Shown one piece after another: positions 9,631 to 17,507 of a stretch of 64,000 nt of DNA (position 1 is the stretch's first letter; every line of letters begins with the position of its first letter). The notes beneath the pieces were generated by a model, which worked only from the letters and a program-made list of their open reading frames with translations, searched no databases and was not told the DNA's origin. The stretch covers positions 310,001-374,000 of the forward strand of contig NZ_BDBL01000001.1 in assembly GCF_001612965.1 (NCBI RefSeq). The letters run 5' to 3'. Position numbers and translations under genes: made by a program. The DNA is from Nocardia kruczakiae NBRC 101016. Its GTDB lineage: Bacteria; Actinomycetota; Actinomycetes; Mycobacteriales; Mycobacteriaceae.

Positions 9631-10475
9631 TGTGCCGACATCTCGGCTATCTGGGACCACCGGCTCCGGTCGGTGAACTGCTCACTCGCGGAACGCATTC
9701 GCTGCGCACCCAGTCGTGGGCGCCGAACGATATGCGTCATGGGGGAACCGTCAACGCCGACGGTTTCGGGGTGGCGTGGTGGACCGGCGAAGGTGCCGCG
9801 AGCCGCTACCGCAATGCCGCGCCGATCTGGACCGACCCCGCGGTGGAGGAGGTGCTGCCGCAACTGTCCGCACCGGCGGTGCTGGCCGCGGTGCGCTCGG
9901 CGACGGTCGGCATGCCGGTGGAGCGGTCCGCCTGCGCTCCGTTCACCGACGGTGGATGGGCGTTCAGCCACAACGGCGTGGTCCAGAACTGGCGCACGGT
10001 GTTGCCCGTGGTGGCAAAGCAATTCGGGTCGCCGGATCTGCTGGATGCCGAATCCGCGACCGATTCCGCCGCGCTCTGGGTGGTGCTGCGCGCCGCCTTG
10101 GACGGCATCGGCGCGCTGTCGTCGTCGTTCGAGGGTCGCAGCGAGTCCGATGCCCGACTCCGGGCCGTCGCGGCGGCGGTGTCGGCGACGGTGCGGGCCG
10201 TATTGGCGCAGGCGCCGAGCGCGCGGCTGAACCTGCTGCTCGGGGACGGCGAAACGCTGTGGGCGACAACTGTTCACCACTCGCTGTCGGTGCTGGTCAC
10301 CGACGAGGTCGCGGTGGTTTCCTCCGAACCGTACGACGACGATCCACGCTGGCAGGCGATCACCGACCGGCAGGTGGTGACGGTGCGGCCCGGTCTTCTC
10401 GTGGTCGAGCCGCTGGACGCCGCACAACCCACTCTCTCCGCAGGACCTGATGAATCCGAAAGGGCCCGTTCATGA
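9630..10475 (+). CDS. egtC: Gamma-glutamyl-hercynylcysteine sulfoxide amidohydrolase EgtC
   Basis: A 281-residue class II glutamine-amidotransferase-fold hydrolase that removes glutamate from the EgtB product. The N-terminal nucleophile is Cys2 in MCRHLGYLGPP, exposed after Met removal. WAFSHNGVVQNW near residue 110 is the conserved SHNG block that positions substrate in this fold. The start overlaps the egtB stop by one base and its stop overlaps the egtD start by four, so egtB-C-D form a tight translational unit. Confidence 0.95.
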   Translation: MCRHLGYLGPPAPVGELLTRGTHSLRTQSWAPNDMRHGGTVNADGFGVAWWTGEGAASRYRNAAPIWTDPAVEEVLPQLSAPAVLAAVRSATVGMPVERSACAPFTDGGWAFSHNGVVQNWRTVLPVVAKQFGSPDLLDAESATDSAALWVVLRAALDGIGALSSSFEGRSESDARLRAVAAAVSATVRAVLAQAPSARLNLLLGDGETLWATTVHHSLSVLVTDEVAVVSSEPYDDDPRWQAITDRQVVTVRPGLLVVEPLDAAQPTLSAGPDESERARS

Positions 10476-11443
10476 GCGAACCGACGCTGGACATCCATCT
10501 CACCGACGACGATCTCGACGCCGCCCTGCGGTCGGACGCTCGGACCGGACTCACCGCCGATCCGAAGACGTTGCCGCCGAAGTGGTTCTACGACGCGCGC
10601 GGTAGCGAACTGTTCGAAGCGATCACCGAACTTCCGGAGTACTACCCGACCCGCACGGAGCGCGCGCTGCTGCAGCGCGTGGTCGGCGATATCGCGCGCA
10701 CCGCCCAGGCCGAGGTGCTGGTGGAACTGGGCGCCGGCTCGGCGGCCAAGACGCGTCTGCTGCTGTCGGCCCTGTTGGCCGAGAGTCCACTGAAAACGTA
10801 TGTGCCGCAGGATGTGTCGGTCTCGGCGCTGCGCGGTGCCGCCGAGCAGATCGGTACCGAATTCCCGAATCTCGCGGTGCACGGGGTGGTCAGCGATTTC
10901 ACCGAAACCCTGCACAATCTCCCGCGCGGTGGTCGGCGGATGATCGCATTCCTGGGCGGCACCATCGGCAACCTGGTCCCGCAGGAGCGGGCCGAATTCC
11001 TGGCCGGCATTCAGCAGGTCCTCGAGTCGGGTGAGCAGCTGCTGCTCGGGGCCGGCCTGGTCACCGATCCGGCGGTGCTGGTGCCCGCCTACGACGATGC
11101 CGCGGGCGTGACGGCCGAATTCAATCGAAATGTCCTGCACGTGTTGAACTCTCGGCTGCATGCCGACTTCGACCCGGAAGCCTTCGCGCACATCGCGCAC
11201 TGGGACGCGGAGAACGAGTGGATCGAGATGCGGTTGGCGGCGACCCGGGATATGAGGGTCACCGTCGCCGATCTCGACCTGATCGTGGACTTCGCCCACG
11301 GTGAGCAGATGCGCACCGAGATCTCGGCCAAGTTCCGCGTGGACGGCCTCGGCCGGGAATTGGACAGCGCCGGATTCGCCACCGAACAGGTGTGGACCGA
11401 TCCGGACGAGCGTTTCGTGCTGGTCCTGGCCGAACGACGCTGA
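10472..11443 (+). CDS. egtD: L-histidine N-alpha-methyltransferase EgtD
   Basis: A 323-residue SAM-dependent enzyme that trimethylates histidine to hercynine, the first committed step to ergothioneine. The SAM site is the glycine-rich VELGAGSAAKTRLLLSAL near residue 88, and FLGGTIGNL near residue 163 is a hallmark of the EgtD family. The substrate-pocket segment VNIRF-type motifs are not obvious, but VTAEFNRNVLHVLNSRL is well conserved. Length is as expected. It starts inside the egtC stop (ATGA). With egtA-C and the divergent EgtE candidate the pathway appears complete. Confidence 0.95.
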   Translation: MSEPTLDIHLTDDDLDAALRSDARTGLTADPKTLPPKWFYDARGSELFEAITELPEYYPTRTERALLQRVVGDIARTAQAEVLVELGAGSAAKTRLLLSALLAESPLKTYVPQDVSVSALRGAAEQIGTEFPNLAVHGVVSDFTETLHNLPRGGRRMIAFLGGTIGNLVPQERAEFLAGIQQVLESGEQLLLGAGLVTDPAVLVPAYDDAAGVTAEFNRNVLHVLNSRLHADFDPEAFAHIAHWDAENEWIEMRLAATRDMRVTVADLDLIVDFAHGEQMRTEISAKFRVDGLGRELDSAGFATEQVWTDPDERFVLVLAERR

Positions 11444-11470
11444 TCGCCCGGCCCGGGTTGTCCGCCGAGG

Positions 11471-12106
11471 TCAGTTGCCGATGACCGCGGCCAGCCACTC
11501 GACGACGGGCCGCAGATCCTCCCACGCGGCCCGGACTTCGGTGGCGGCGCGGGGTGTTTCCAGCCAGGGCGGTGCGCCGAAGTCCTTGTGGACGACCAGG
11601 GATTTGTGGCGCAGCAGGTCGATGCGTGGATGGTCGGCGGGAAAACCCTTGGGCCGGGTCTTCAGTTGCTCCCCGCCGATCACATAGCCGACCGCCGCCA
11701 CACCGTCCAGCAGCGCCCGCAATTCGTGACCGCGCACCTCGTCGTCGATGGTGGTGCGCAGCCGCGCGAGCTGTTCGGGCGTCGGTGCGTACACCCCACC
11801 GGCCACGTACAGTCCGGGCGCGCCGATCTGCACGTACCAGCCCGCTCCCGGGGCGGTACGGACGACGGCGCCCTGATGGTCCTTGTAGGGCGCCTTGTTC
11901 TTGGAGAACCGCACGTCGCGATACGGCCGGAAGATCTTCGCCGGTCCGAAGTCGTTTTCCAGTTCCGTGGTCAGCGCCACCATCGGCGCCCGCACGGACT
12001 GCTCGTAGACATGTTTGTTGGCGGTCCAGAAAGCCTTCGAGTTGTCGGCTTCCAGATCCTCGTAGAAGTCGAGCCCGGCGAACGGGAACCCCGCGAATCC
12101 GCTCAT
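11471..12106 (-). CDS. DUF2461 domain-containing protein
   Basis: A 211-residue protein of the DUF2461 (TIGR02453) family, whose biochemical role is unknown. Recognisable segments are FYEDLEADNSKAFWTANK at the N-terminus and PYRDVRFSKNKAPYKDH near residue 68. No signal peptide or membrane segment is seen, so it is cytosolic. It converges on egtD with a 27-base gap and is not expected to be part of the ergothioneine pathway. Confidence 0.85.
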   Translation of the reverse strand: MSGFAGFPFAGLDFYEDLEADNSKAFWTANKHVYEQSVRAPMVALTTELENDFGPAKIFRPYRDVRFSKNKAPYKDHQGAVVRTAPGAGWYVQIGAPGLYVAGGVYAPTPEQLARLRTTIDDEVRGHELRALLDGVAAVGYVIGGEQLKTRPKGFPADHPRIDLLRHKSLVVHKDFGAPPWLETPRAATEVRAAWEDLRPVVEWLAAVIGN

Positions 12107-12158
12107 ACCGCCAACTTAGCGACCGCCGCGGACACCTTCCGCGGCGCCCGCCCGCCGC

Positions 12159-12473
12159 TCAGTCCCCCGGCTCGTCGACCACCTCGATGGCGGCGACTTC
12201 GGCGGGCCGCTCGTCCTCGTCGCGCAACTCCTGACGATGCCGGCGACGAGTCCATTCCTGGTCGAGTTCGCTGCGGATCCCCAGGCGGCCGTCGTCGTCG
12301 TTCTCGTGATACCTGATTTCCAGATCGGCCGGCGGATCGTCGATGTAGCGCTGATATTCGCGGATCTCATCGGCCTGTTCATCGTCCCCGAGGTCGTAGT
12401 CCAGGTCTTCGCGCTCGTCATCGCCCATCTCGAACACCTCGTCCATCAACGGGTAAGTGTCGTCGTCGGCCAT
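12159..12473 (-). CDS. Small acidic conserved hypothetical protein
   Basis: A 104-residue, strongly acidic protein rich in Asp and Glu (MADDDTYPLMDEVFEMGDDE at the N-terminus), with an Arg-rich patch WTRRRHRQELRDEDERP before the end. No domain is recognised and there is no membrane segment. The ATG at 12473 has AGAGGTGGG just upstream; an extension further upstream in frame has poor coding character. It lies between the DUF2461 gene and prs on the same strand. Confidence 0.6.
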   Translation of the reverse strand: MADDDTYPLMDEVFEMGDDEREDLDYDLGDDEQADEIREYQRYIDDPPADLEIRYHENDDDGRLGIRSELDQEWTRRRHRQELRDEDERPAEVAAIEVVDEPGD

Positions 12474-12623
12474 CAGGCCCACCTCTCTCGCAGGCCGGCA
12501 CACCCTCAACATTTCGCGGTGCACCCTACAACCAACGCTACCGCTGATCACGAAAGAAGAGGAGAGGACAAAGACCAATACAAAATCAGTCGCCCCGACG
12601 GATGGACATCCGACGGAACGACC

Positions 12624-12660
12624 GATTTCGCGAGCACGTGGGTAACGCCCCGGGCACGCC
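12624..12660. repeat. 37-bp intergenic element, copy A
   Basis: This segment begins GATTTCG, contains AGCAC and TGGGTAAC, and ends ACGCC. It matches the segment at 15658-15694 at 30 of 37 positions. It lies between the end of prs and the start of the small acidic gene, in an otherwise gene-free 275-bp gap. A shared operator or structured RNA is possible; neither is established. Confidence 0.45.
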
Positions 12661-12748
12661 CAAAAGCCGACACGCACCCGAGGCGAGACCGGCTGCCGAC
12701 TCACCGCCCACCCAACGACACGCTGAATACGCGGAGAGGCGGGGAAGC

Positions 12749-13729
12749 TTAGGCTGAACCGTTGAACAGGCCGGTGACCGATCCGTTCTCGAATACCTCG
12801 CGGATCGTCCGCGCCAGCAGCGGGGCGATCGACAGCACGGTCAGCGAGGGGAACTTCTTGTCCTCGGTGATCGGCAGGGTGTTGGTGACGATGACTTCCT
12901 TGGCGCCGCAGGAGGCGAGGCGCTCGGCCGCGGGGGAGGACAGCACGCCGTGGGTGGCGGCGATGACCACATCGCCGGCCCCGGCCTCGCGCAGCACGCG
13001 CACGGCCTCGGCGATGGTGCCACCGGTATCGATCATGTCGTCGATCAGGATGCAGGTGCGGCCCGCGACGTCACCGACGGGACGATGCGATTTGACCTGG
13101 TTCGGCACCAGCGGGTCGCGGGTCTTGTGGATGAACGCCACCGGCGCGCCACCGAGCGCGTCGGCCCACTTCTCGGCCACCTTCACGCGACCGGCGTCGG
13201 GGGAGACGATGGTGACGTTCTCGGTGCTGTAGTGGTTGCGCACGTACTCCGACAGCTGGACCAGAGCGTGCATGTGGTCCACCGGGCCGTCGAAGAAGCC
13301 CTGGATCTGATCGGTGTGCAGGTCGACGGTGATGATGCGGTCCGCGCCGGCGGTCTTGAGCAGATCGGCGACCAGGCGGGCGGAGATGGGCTCGCGCCCG
13401 CGGTGCTTCTTGTCCTGGCGGGCGTAGGGGTAGAACGGCAGGACGGCGGTGATCCGCTTGGCCGAACCGCGCTTGAGCGCATCGATCATGATGAGCTGTT
13501 CCATCAGCCACTGGTTCAGCGGAGCCGGAAAGCTCTGCAACACAAAGGCATCCGAGCCGCGCACCGATTCTTCGAAGCGAACGAAGATCTCGCCGTTGGC
13601 GAACTCGCGGGCGGTTTGCGGCGTGATCGCGACGTCGAGTTCCTTCGCGACCTGCTCGGCCAGTTCGGGGTGAGCGCGCCCCGAGAACAGCATCAGGTTC
13701 TTCTGGTTATCGGTGGAGAACGCGGTCAC
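12749..13729 (-). CDS. prs: Ribose-phosphate pyrophosphokinase
   Basis: A 326-residue PRPP synthase that transfers pyrophosphate from ATP to ribose 5-phosphate, feeding nucleotide, histidine and, in this group, cell-wall arabinan synthesis. Visible signatures are the ATP-binding [20 protein letters not shown], the metal-binding [17 protein letters not shown], and the PRPP loop [17 protein letters not shown]. The GTG start overlaps the glmU stop by four bases, so glmU-prs are coupled, as is usual in actinobacteria. Confidence 0.97.
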   Translation of the reverse strand: MTAFSTDNQKNLMLFSGRAHPELAEQVAKELDVAITPQTAREFANGEIFVRFEESVRGSDAFVLQSFPAPLNQWLMEQLIMIDALKRGSAKRITAVLPFYPYARQDKKHRGREPISARLVADLLKTAGADRIITVDLHTDQIQGFFDGPVDHMHALVQLSEYVRNHYSTENVTIVSPDAGRVKVAEKWADALGGAPVAFIHKTRDPLVPNQVKSHRPVGDVAGRTCILIDDMIDTGGTIAEAVRVLREAGAGDVVIAATHGVLSSPAAERLASCGAKEVIVTNTLPITEDKKFPSLTVLSIAPLLARTIREVFENGSVTGLFNGSA

Positions 13730-15216
13730 TCTGTGTTGCCATCCTTTTGCTCGGTTGCCTGACTCGCTCTGTCATCGGCCGCGATCGCCTCCGCCGCCGC
13801 CTGCGCCGCGGCCGTCCCGGGACGATACCGCTGCACCCAGCCCTCAATGTTCTTCTGCGCCCCGCCGGATACTGCCAGCGCTCCCGGCGGAACGTTTCTA
13901 CGCAGCACAGTACCCGCTGCCGAATATGCGCCATCGCCCACGGTCACCGGCGCGACGAACATGGTGTCGCTGCCGGTGCGCACATGCGAACCGACGACGG
14001 TGTGGTGTTTCTTCACGCCGTCGTAGTTGACGAACACGCTCGATGCGCCGATGTTGCTGTACTCGCCGATGGTGGCGTCGCCGACGTAGGTCAGGTGGGG
14101 GACCTTCGAATGCGCGCCGATCGAGGCGTTCTTGGTCTCCACGAATGCGCCGATCTTGCCGGATTCGCCGACGATCGTCCCCGGGCGCAGATAGGCGAAC
14201 GGCCCGATCGTGGCGGCCGCGGCGATGGTGGCGCCCTCGCCGTGGGTGCGGACCACCTTCGCGCCCTCGCCGACGAGCACATCGGTCAGGGTCGAATCGG
14301 GTCCCACCTCGGCGTCCTCGCCGATCACGGTGTTGCCGAGCAGCTGGACCCCGGGGCGCAGCACCGCGTCGCGGCCGATGCGCACACTCGCGTCCACCCA
14401 GGTGCTGGCCGGATCGATGACGGTGACTCCGGCGCGCATATGGCGCTCGAGGATGTAGCGGTTCAGGGTGCGGGCCGCCTGAGCCATCTGCACCCGGTCG
14501 TTGACGCCGGTGACCTTGGCGGCATCGACCAGGCGCGCGCCGTGCACCGGATGGCCGGCCTCGCGCGCCAGCTTCAGGACATCGGTCAGATACAGCTCGT
14601 GCTGGGCGTTGGCGGTCGTCAGCCGGCTGATCATCGTCCGCAGCACGGTGACGTCGAAAACGTAGACACCGGAATTGACTTCGTTGATCGCCGCCTGTTC
14701 CGGGGTGGCATCGGCGTGTTCGACGATCTCGAGGACGCCGCCGTCGGGATCGCGCACGATCCGGCCGTAACCGTTCGGATCCTCGGGAACGAAGGTCAAA
14801 ACCGTGACCGCGGAACGCGGTTGATAACTGCGATGTTCGTCCAGCAGCGCCGAGAGGGTGTGCCCGTCCAGCAGCGGCACATCGGCGGAGGTCACCAGCA
14901 GATCTCCGGTGAAGCCCGCGGGCAGCGCCGACAGGGCGCACTGCACCGCGTGTCCGGTACCCAGTTGCTGTTCCTGTACCGCGGAGGTGATCTCGCGACC
15001 CAGTTCTGCCGCAACGGAATTCACCGCGGCGCCGACCTGCTCGCGGTCGTGGCCGATCACCGTGATCAGGTCGGTGGGGTCGATCTCGTTCGCCGCGTGC
15101 AGGGCGTGCTCGAGCATGCTGCGCCCGGCGAGCGAATGCAGCACTTTCGGTGTCTTGGACCGCATTCGAGTTCCGGCACCGGCGGCGAGAACGACGACGG
15201 CGGTCTGCTGTGGCAT
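13726..15216 (-). CDS. glmU: Bifunctional GlmU: glucosamine-1-P acetyltransferase / GlcNAc-1-P uridylyltransferase
   Basis: A 496-residue bifunctional enzyme making UDP-GlcNAc for peptidoglycan. The N-terminal uridylyltransferase starts [20 protein letters not shown] with the nucleotide-binding glycine loop and lysine. The C-terminal half (from about residue 260) is a left-handed beta-helix of hexapeptide repeats, including [13 protein letters not shown] and [18 protein letters not shown]. An ATG at 15216 with GGGAGA six bases upstream is preferred to a longer form. Its last codons overlap the prs start. Confidence 0.97.
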   Translation of the reverse strand: MPQQTAVVVLAAGAGTRMRSKTPKVLHSLAGRSMLEHALHAANEIDPTDLITVIGHDREQVGAAVNSVAAELGREITSAVQEQQLGTGHAVQCALSALPAGFTGDLLVTSADVPLLDGHTLSALLDEHRSYQPRSAVTVLTFVPEDPNGYGRIVRDPDGGVLEIVEHADATPEQAAINEVNSGVYVFDVTVLRTMISRLTTANAQHELYLTDVLKLAREAGHPVHGARLVDAAKVTGVNDRVQMAQAARTLNRYILERHMRAGVTVIDPASTWVDASVRIGRDAVLRPGVQLLGNTVIGEDAEVGPDSTLTDVLVGEGAKVVRTHGEGATIAAAATIGPFAYLRPGTIVGESGKIGAFVETKNASIGAHSKVPHLTYVGDATIGEYSNIGASSVFVNYDGVKKHHTVVGSHVRTGSDTMFVAPVTVGDGAYSAAGTVLRRNVPPGALAVSGGAQKNIEGWVQRYRPGTAAAQAAAEAIAADDRASQATEQKDGNTE

Positions 15217-15417
15217 GGATCTCCCTCGGCTGCCTGTCATCGTGCTGGTCTGCGCTGTCTTCGGCCTGCGGCTGTCGCTGCCTGCGCCGGGCCTTCGCAG
15301 GTTCGGTCTGCGGCGGGCTCGGCGGCTGGCCGTCCGCCCACACCCTAGTCCACCCGGGCCTGAGCACCGGCTCGGGGCTTTGCCCGGTATTCACGCAGGT
15401 CACAGCCCCATCGCCAG

Positions 15418-15488
15418 CTCCGCCGCCAGGACTCGAACCTGAACTAACTGAACCAAAATCAGTGGTGCTGCCATTACACTACGGCGGA
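15418..15488 (-). tRNA. tRNA-Gln (anticodon TTG)
   Basis: A 71-base cloverleaf can be drawn on the minus strand. The acceptor stem is TCCGCCG with CGGCGGA and discriminator G. The anticodon stem is ACTGA/TCAGT around the loop TTTTGGT, giving anticodon TTG. The T arm is CAGG-TTCGAGT-CCTG. CCA is not encoded. Its place next to glmU resembles that in M. tuberculosis. Confidence 0.93.
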
Positions 15489-15657
15489 TCGTCGCACCGA
15501 TGAACCCTCTGGATCCACCGCTGCGCCACGGCATGCGCGCAATATCCTCGCACGTTTCCCCATCGCTTCGCGAATTACGGGCAGATTTCCCTGCGCGGGT
15601 CGCGGGTCGAGGAGATGGCCCGGTCGCGATCGGGTAAATTTGCGCAACGCAACAATT

Positions 15658-15694
15658 GATTTCGAAAGCACATGGGTAACTCGGCGGGTACGCC
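15658..15694. repeat. 37-bp intergenic element, copy B
   Basis: This is the partner of the element at 12624-12660, with 30 of 37 bases identical. It lies in the gap between tRNA-Gln and the + strand TetR gene, about 100 bases before that gene's ATG. The rest of the roughly 300-base gap shows no gene; a GGCGGGGGAG ribosome site ends it. Confidence 0.45.
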
Positions 15695-15792
15695 TGACCT
15701 CGGGCGTCGCCGACCGCCGGCCCGGCCGAGAAATCTCCAGACACCTACGACCGGCAAGATTCCCGGAGAGGCGGGGGAGAGAGGCGGGGGAG

Positions 15793-16446
15793 ATGACTTC
15801 GGGCGACCCGATACGGGCGCCGCGTCCGCGGATGACCGGAACGCAGCGCCGGCAGCAGCTGATCGAGATCGGACGCGCGCTGTTCGCCGAACGCGGATAC
15901 GACGCCACCTCCATCGAGGAGATCGCCCAGCGCGCCCAAGTGTCGAAACCCGTTGTGTACGAACACTTCGGCGGTAAAGAAGGACTCTACGCGGTGGTCG
16001 TCGACCGCGAGATGTCGACGCTGCTGGACATGATCACCTCGTCGCTGACCCAGAACCGCTCCCGCGTCCGGCTCGAACAGGTCGCCCTCGCGCTGCTGAC
16101 CTATATCGAGGAGCGCACCGACGGTTTCCGCATCCTGATGCGCGATCAGCCCGCCTCGGCGGCCGCCGGTACCTATTCGAGCCTGCTGAACGAGGCGGTC
16201 AACCAGGTCGCGCACATCCTCGCCGGCGATTTCGAGCGCCGCGACTTCGACACCAGTCTCGCCACTCTCTACGCGCAGGCCCTGGTCGGCATGGTCGCCA
16301 CCGCCGCCACCTGGTGGCTCGACGAACGGCAGCCGTCCAAGGAGGTGGTCGCCGCGCATCTGGTCAACCTGTGCTGGAACGGGCTCACCCACCTCGAGGC
16401 CGATCCCCAGCTCGGCTCCGAATGGCCGAGCACGACACCCGGCTGA
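15793..16446 (+). CDS. TetR-family transcriptional regulator (mfd-linked)
   Basis: A 217-residue TetR protein. The helix-turn-helix region spans about residues 20-65: RALFAERGYDATSIEEIAQ, then RAQVSKPVVYEHFGGKEGLY. The C-terminal helical domain has no recognised ligand motif. The ATG at 15793 directly follows a strong GGCGGGGGAG. Position between glmU/tRNA-Gln and mfd matches the TetR gene Rv1019 of M. tuberculosis, so it is likely the ortholog. Its targets are not visible here. Confidence 0.85.
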   Translation: MTSGDPIRAPRPRMTGTQRRQQLIEIGRALFAERGYDATSIEEIAQRAQVSKPVVYEHFGGKEGLYAVVVDREMSTLLDMITSSLTQNRSRVRLEQVALALLTYIEERTDGFRILMRDQPASAAAGTYSSLLNEAVNQVAHILAGDFERRDFDTSLATLYAQALVGMVATAATWWLDERQPSKEVVAAHLVNLCWNGLTHLEADPQLGSEWPSTTPG

Positions 16447-16598
16447 CCGGCGGTGGCGCCGCCGGGGGGTAATAGGGGACCGAACTGGACGGTTAGCCCA
16501 TTGTTTGCGAAGGAGACTGGTCTTAATGCTCGATTCCGCTGGCGACGGCCGGTCGGATGGTACGGTTCACCCATCCTTCAAGTGCTGTTCGAGCTGTG

Positions 16599-16634
16599 AT
16601 GTCGGTCAACTTCGGGATATCGGTCTACTTCAGG
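16599..16634. repeat. Tandem 18-bp direct repeat in front of TetR gene
   Basis: Two adjacent 18-bp units, ATGTCGGTCAACTTCGGG (16599-16616) and ATATCGGTCTACTTCAGG (16617-16634), agree at 15 positions. They end 28 bases before the ATG of the next TetR gene. Slightly upstream, GGATGG and CCATCC form a 6-bp inverted repeat at 16554-16575. Such tandem sites are plausible operators for the adjacent regulator. Confidence 0.55.
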
Positions 16635-16662
16635 ATGGCTGGTTTGAGGACAGGCGGATCTG

Positions 16663-17310
16663 ATGGCTAGGCAAGCGCGTGCGGAAATCACCCGCGATTC
16701 GGTGCTGGCAGGCGCGGCCGACGTCTTTCTGCGACTCGGTTACGCGAATGCGAGCCTCAGCGAGATCATCTCGCAATCCAACGTCACCAAGGGCGCACTG
16801 TACTTCCACTTCGGATCCAAGGAAGAACTGGCGCGCGCCGTGGTCGACCAGGGCAACGAACGACTGCGCGGCGCCTGTCAGGGCTTCTTCGACCCGCGGG
16901 TACCCGCACTCGAAGCCGCCATCGGCATCACCTACGTCGTCGCCGACCTCACCATGAACGATCCGATGGTCGGCGCGATGCTCAAACTCACCCACCAGAT
17001 CGGCGACTACCGCGGCGCCTCGGGCGAGAACATCACCAAGACCTGGGGCGAAACCCAGATCCTGCTCGCCGAGCGGGCCATCGCGCAGGGCGACCTCAAA
17101 CCCGACCTGGACCCCGAAACCATCGGCCTTCTCCTGCAGGAGATGACCGCCGGAGTCCACATCACCGCCGTCGGTACCGAATCCATCGACCAGATGGCAG
17201 TGCGCATGGAACGCATGTGGTACTTCCTGCTGCCCTCGATCGTGCCGGACGAGAAGGTGGCGTACTTCCGGGAATTCGCCGCGCGGCGGTTGCGTCGCTA
17301 CGTGCCGTAA
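16663..17310 (+). CDS. TetR-family regulator resembling gamma-butyrolactone receptors
   Basis: A 215-residue TetR protein. The DNA-binding domain reads AGAADVFLRLGYANASLSE then SNVTKGALYFHFGSKEELA, and the MARQARAEITRDSVLAGAA start is typical of ScbR/ArpA-type autoregulator receptors. That likeness is by eye only. No butyrolactone synthase (AfsA-like) gene lies nearby. The ATG at 16663 gives the family-typical N-terminus. Tandem repeats immediately upstream suggest autoregulation. It is not obviously linked in function to mfd, which starts 197 bases downstream. Confidence 0.8.
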   Translation: MARQARAEITRDSVLAGAADVFLRLGYANASLSEIISQSNVTKGALYFHFGSKEELARAVVDQGNERLRGACQGFFDPRVPALEAAIGITYVVADLTMNDPMVGAMLKLTHQIGDYRGASGENITKTWGETQILLAERAIAQGDLKPDLDPETIGLLLQEMTAGVHITAVGTESIDQMAVRMERMWYFLLPSIVPDEKVAYFREFAARRLRRYVP

Positions 17311-17507
17311 TTTTGGCCCTCGCTTCGCTTCGGCGGGGTCTCGGCCCGTAGAAGTACGCCTTGGTGGTATTTCTTCGGGTATTGGTGTGCCCTGCACGTG
17401 CTGGTCGCGTGGAGTGGCGGGGACCACCGTGCTGGCGGCGCATTCGCGTGACTACACTCGATTGGTCGCTCTGAAAATCGCCGATCTGTGCAGCGGGAGT
17501 TTCTTTC

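Noticed and set aside
12474..12748. Possible c-di-AMP (ydaO-type) riboswitch because of a GGGTAAC motif
   Set aside because: The remaining consensus blocks were not found and no + strand gene follows; kept only as a shared repeat element.
12640..15680. SigF-type promoter reading of the GGGTAA motif in the shared element
   Set aside because: No GTTT-like -35 at 15-17 bases upstream in either copy.
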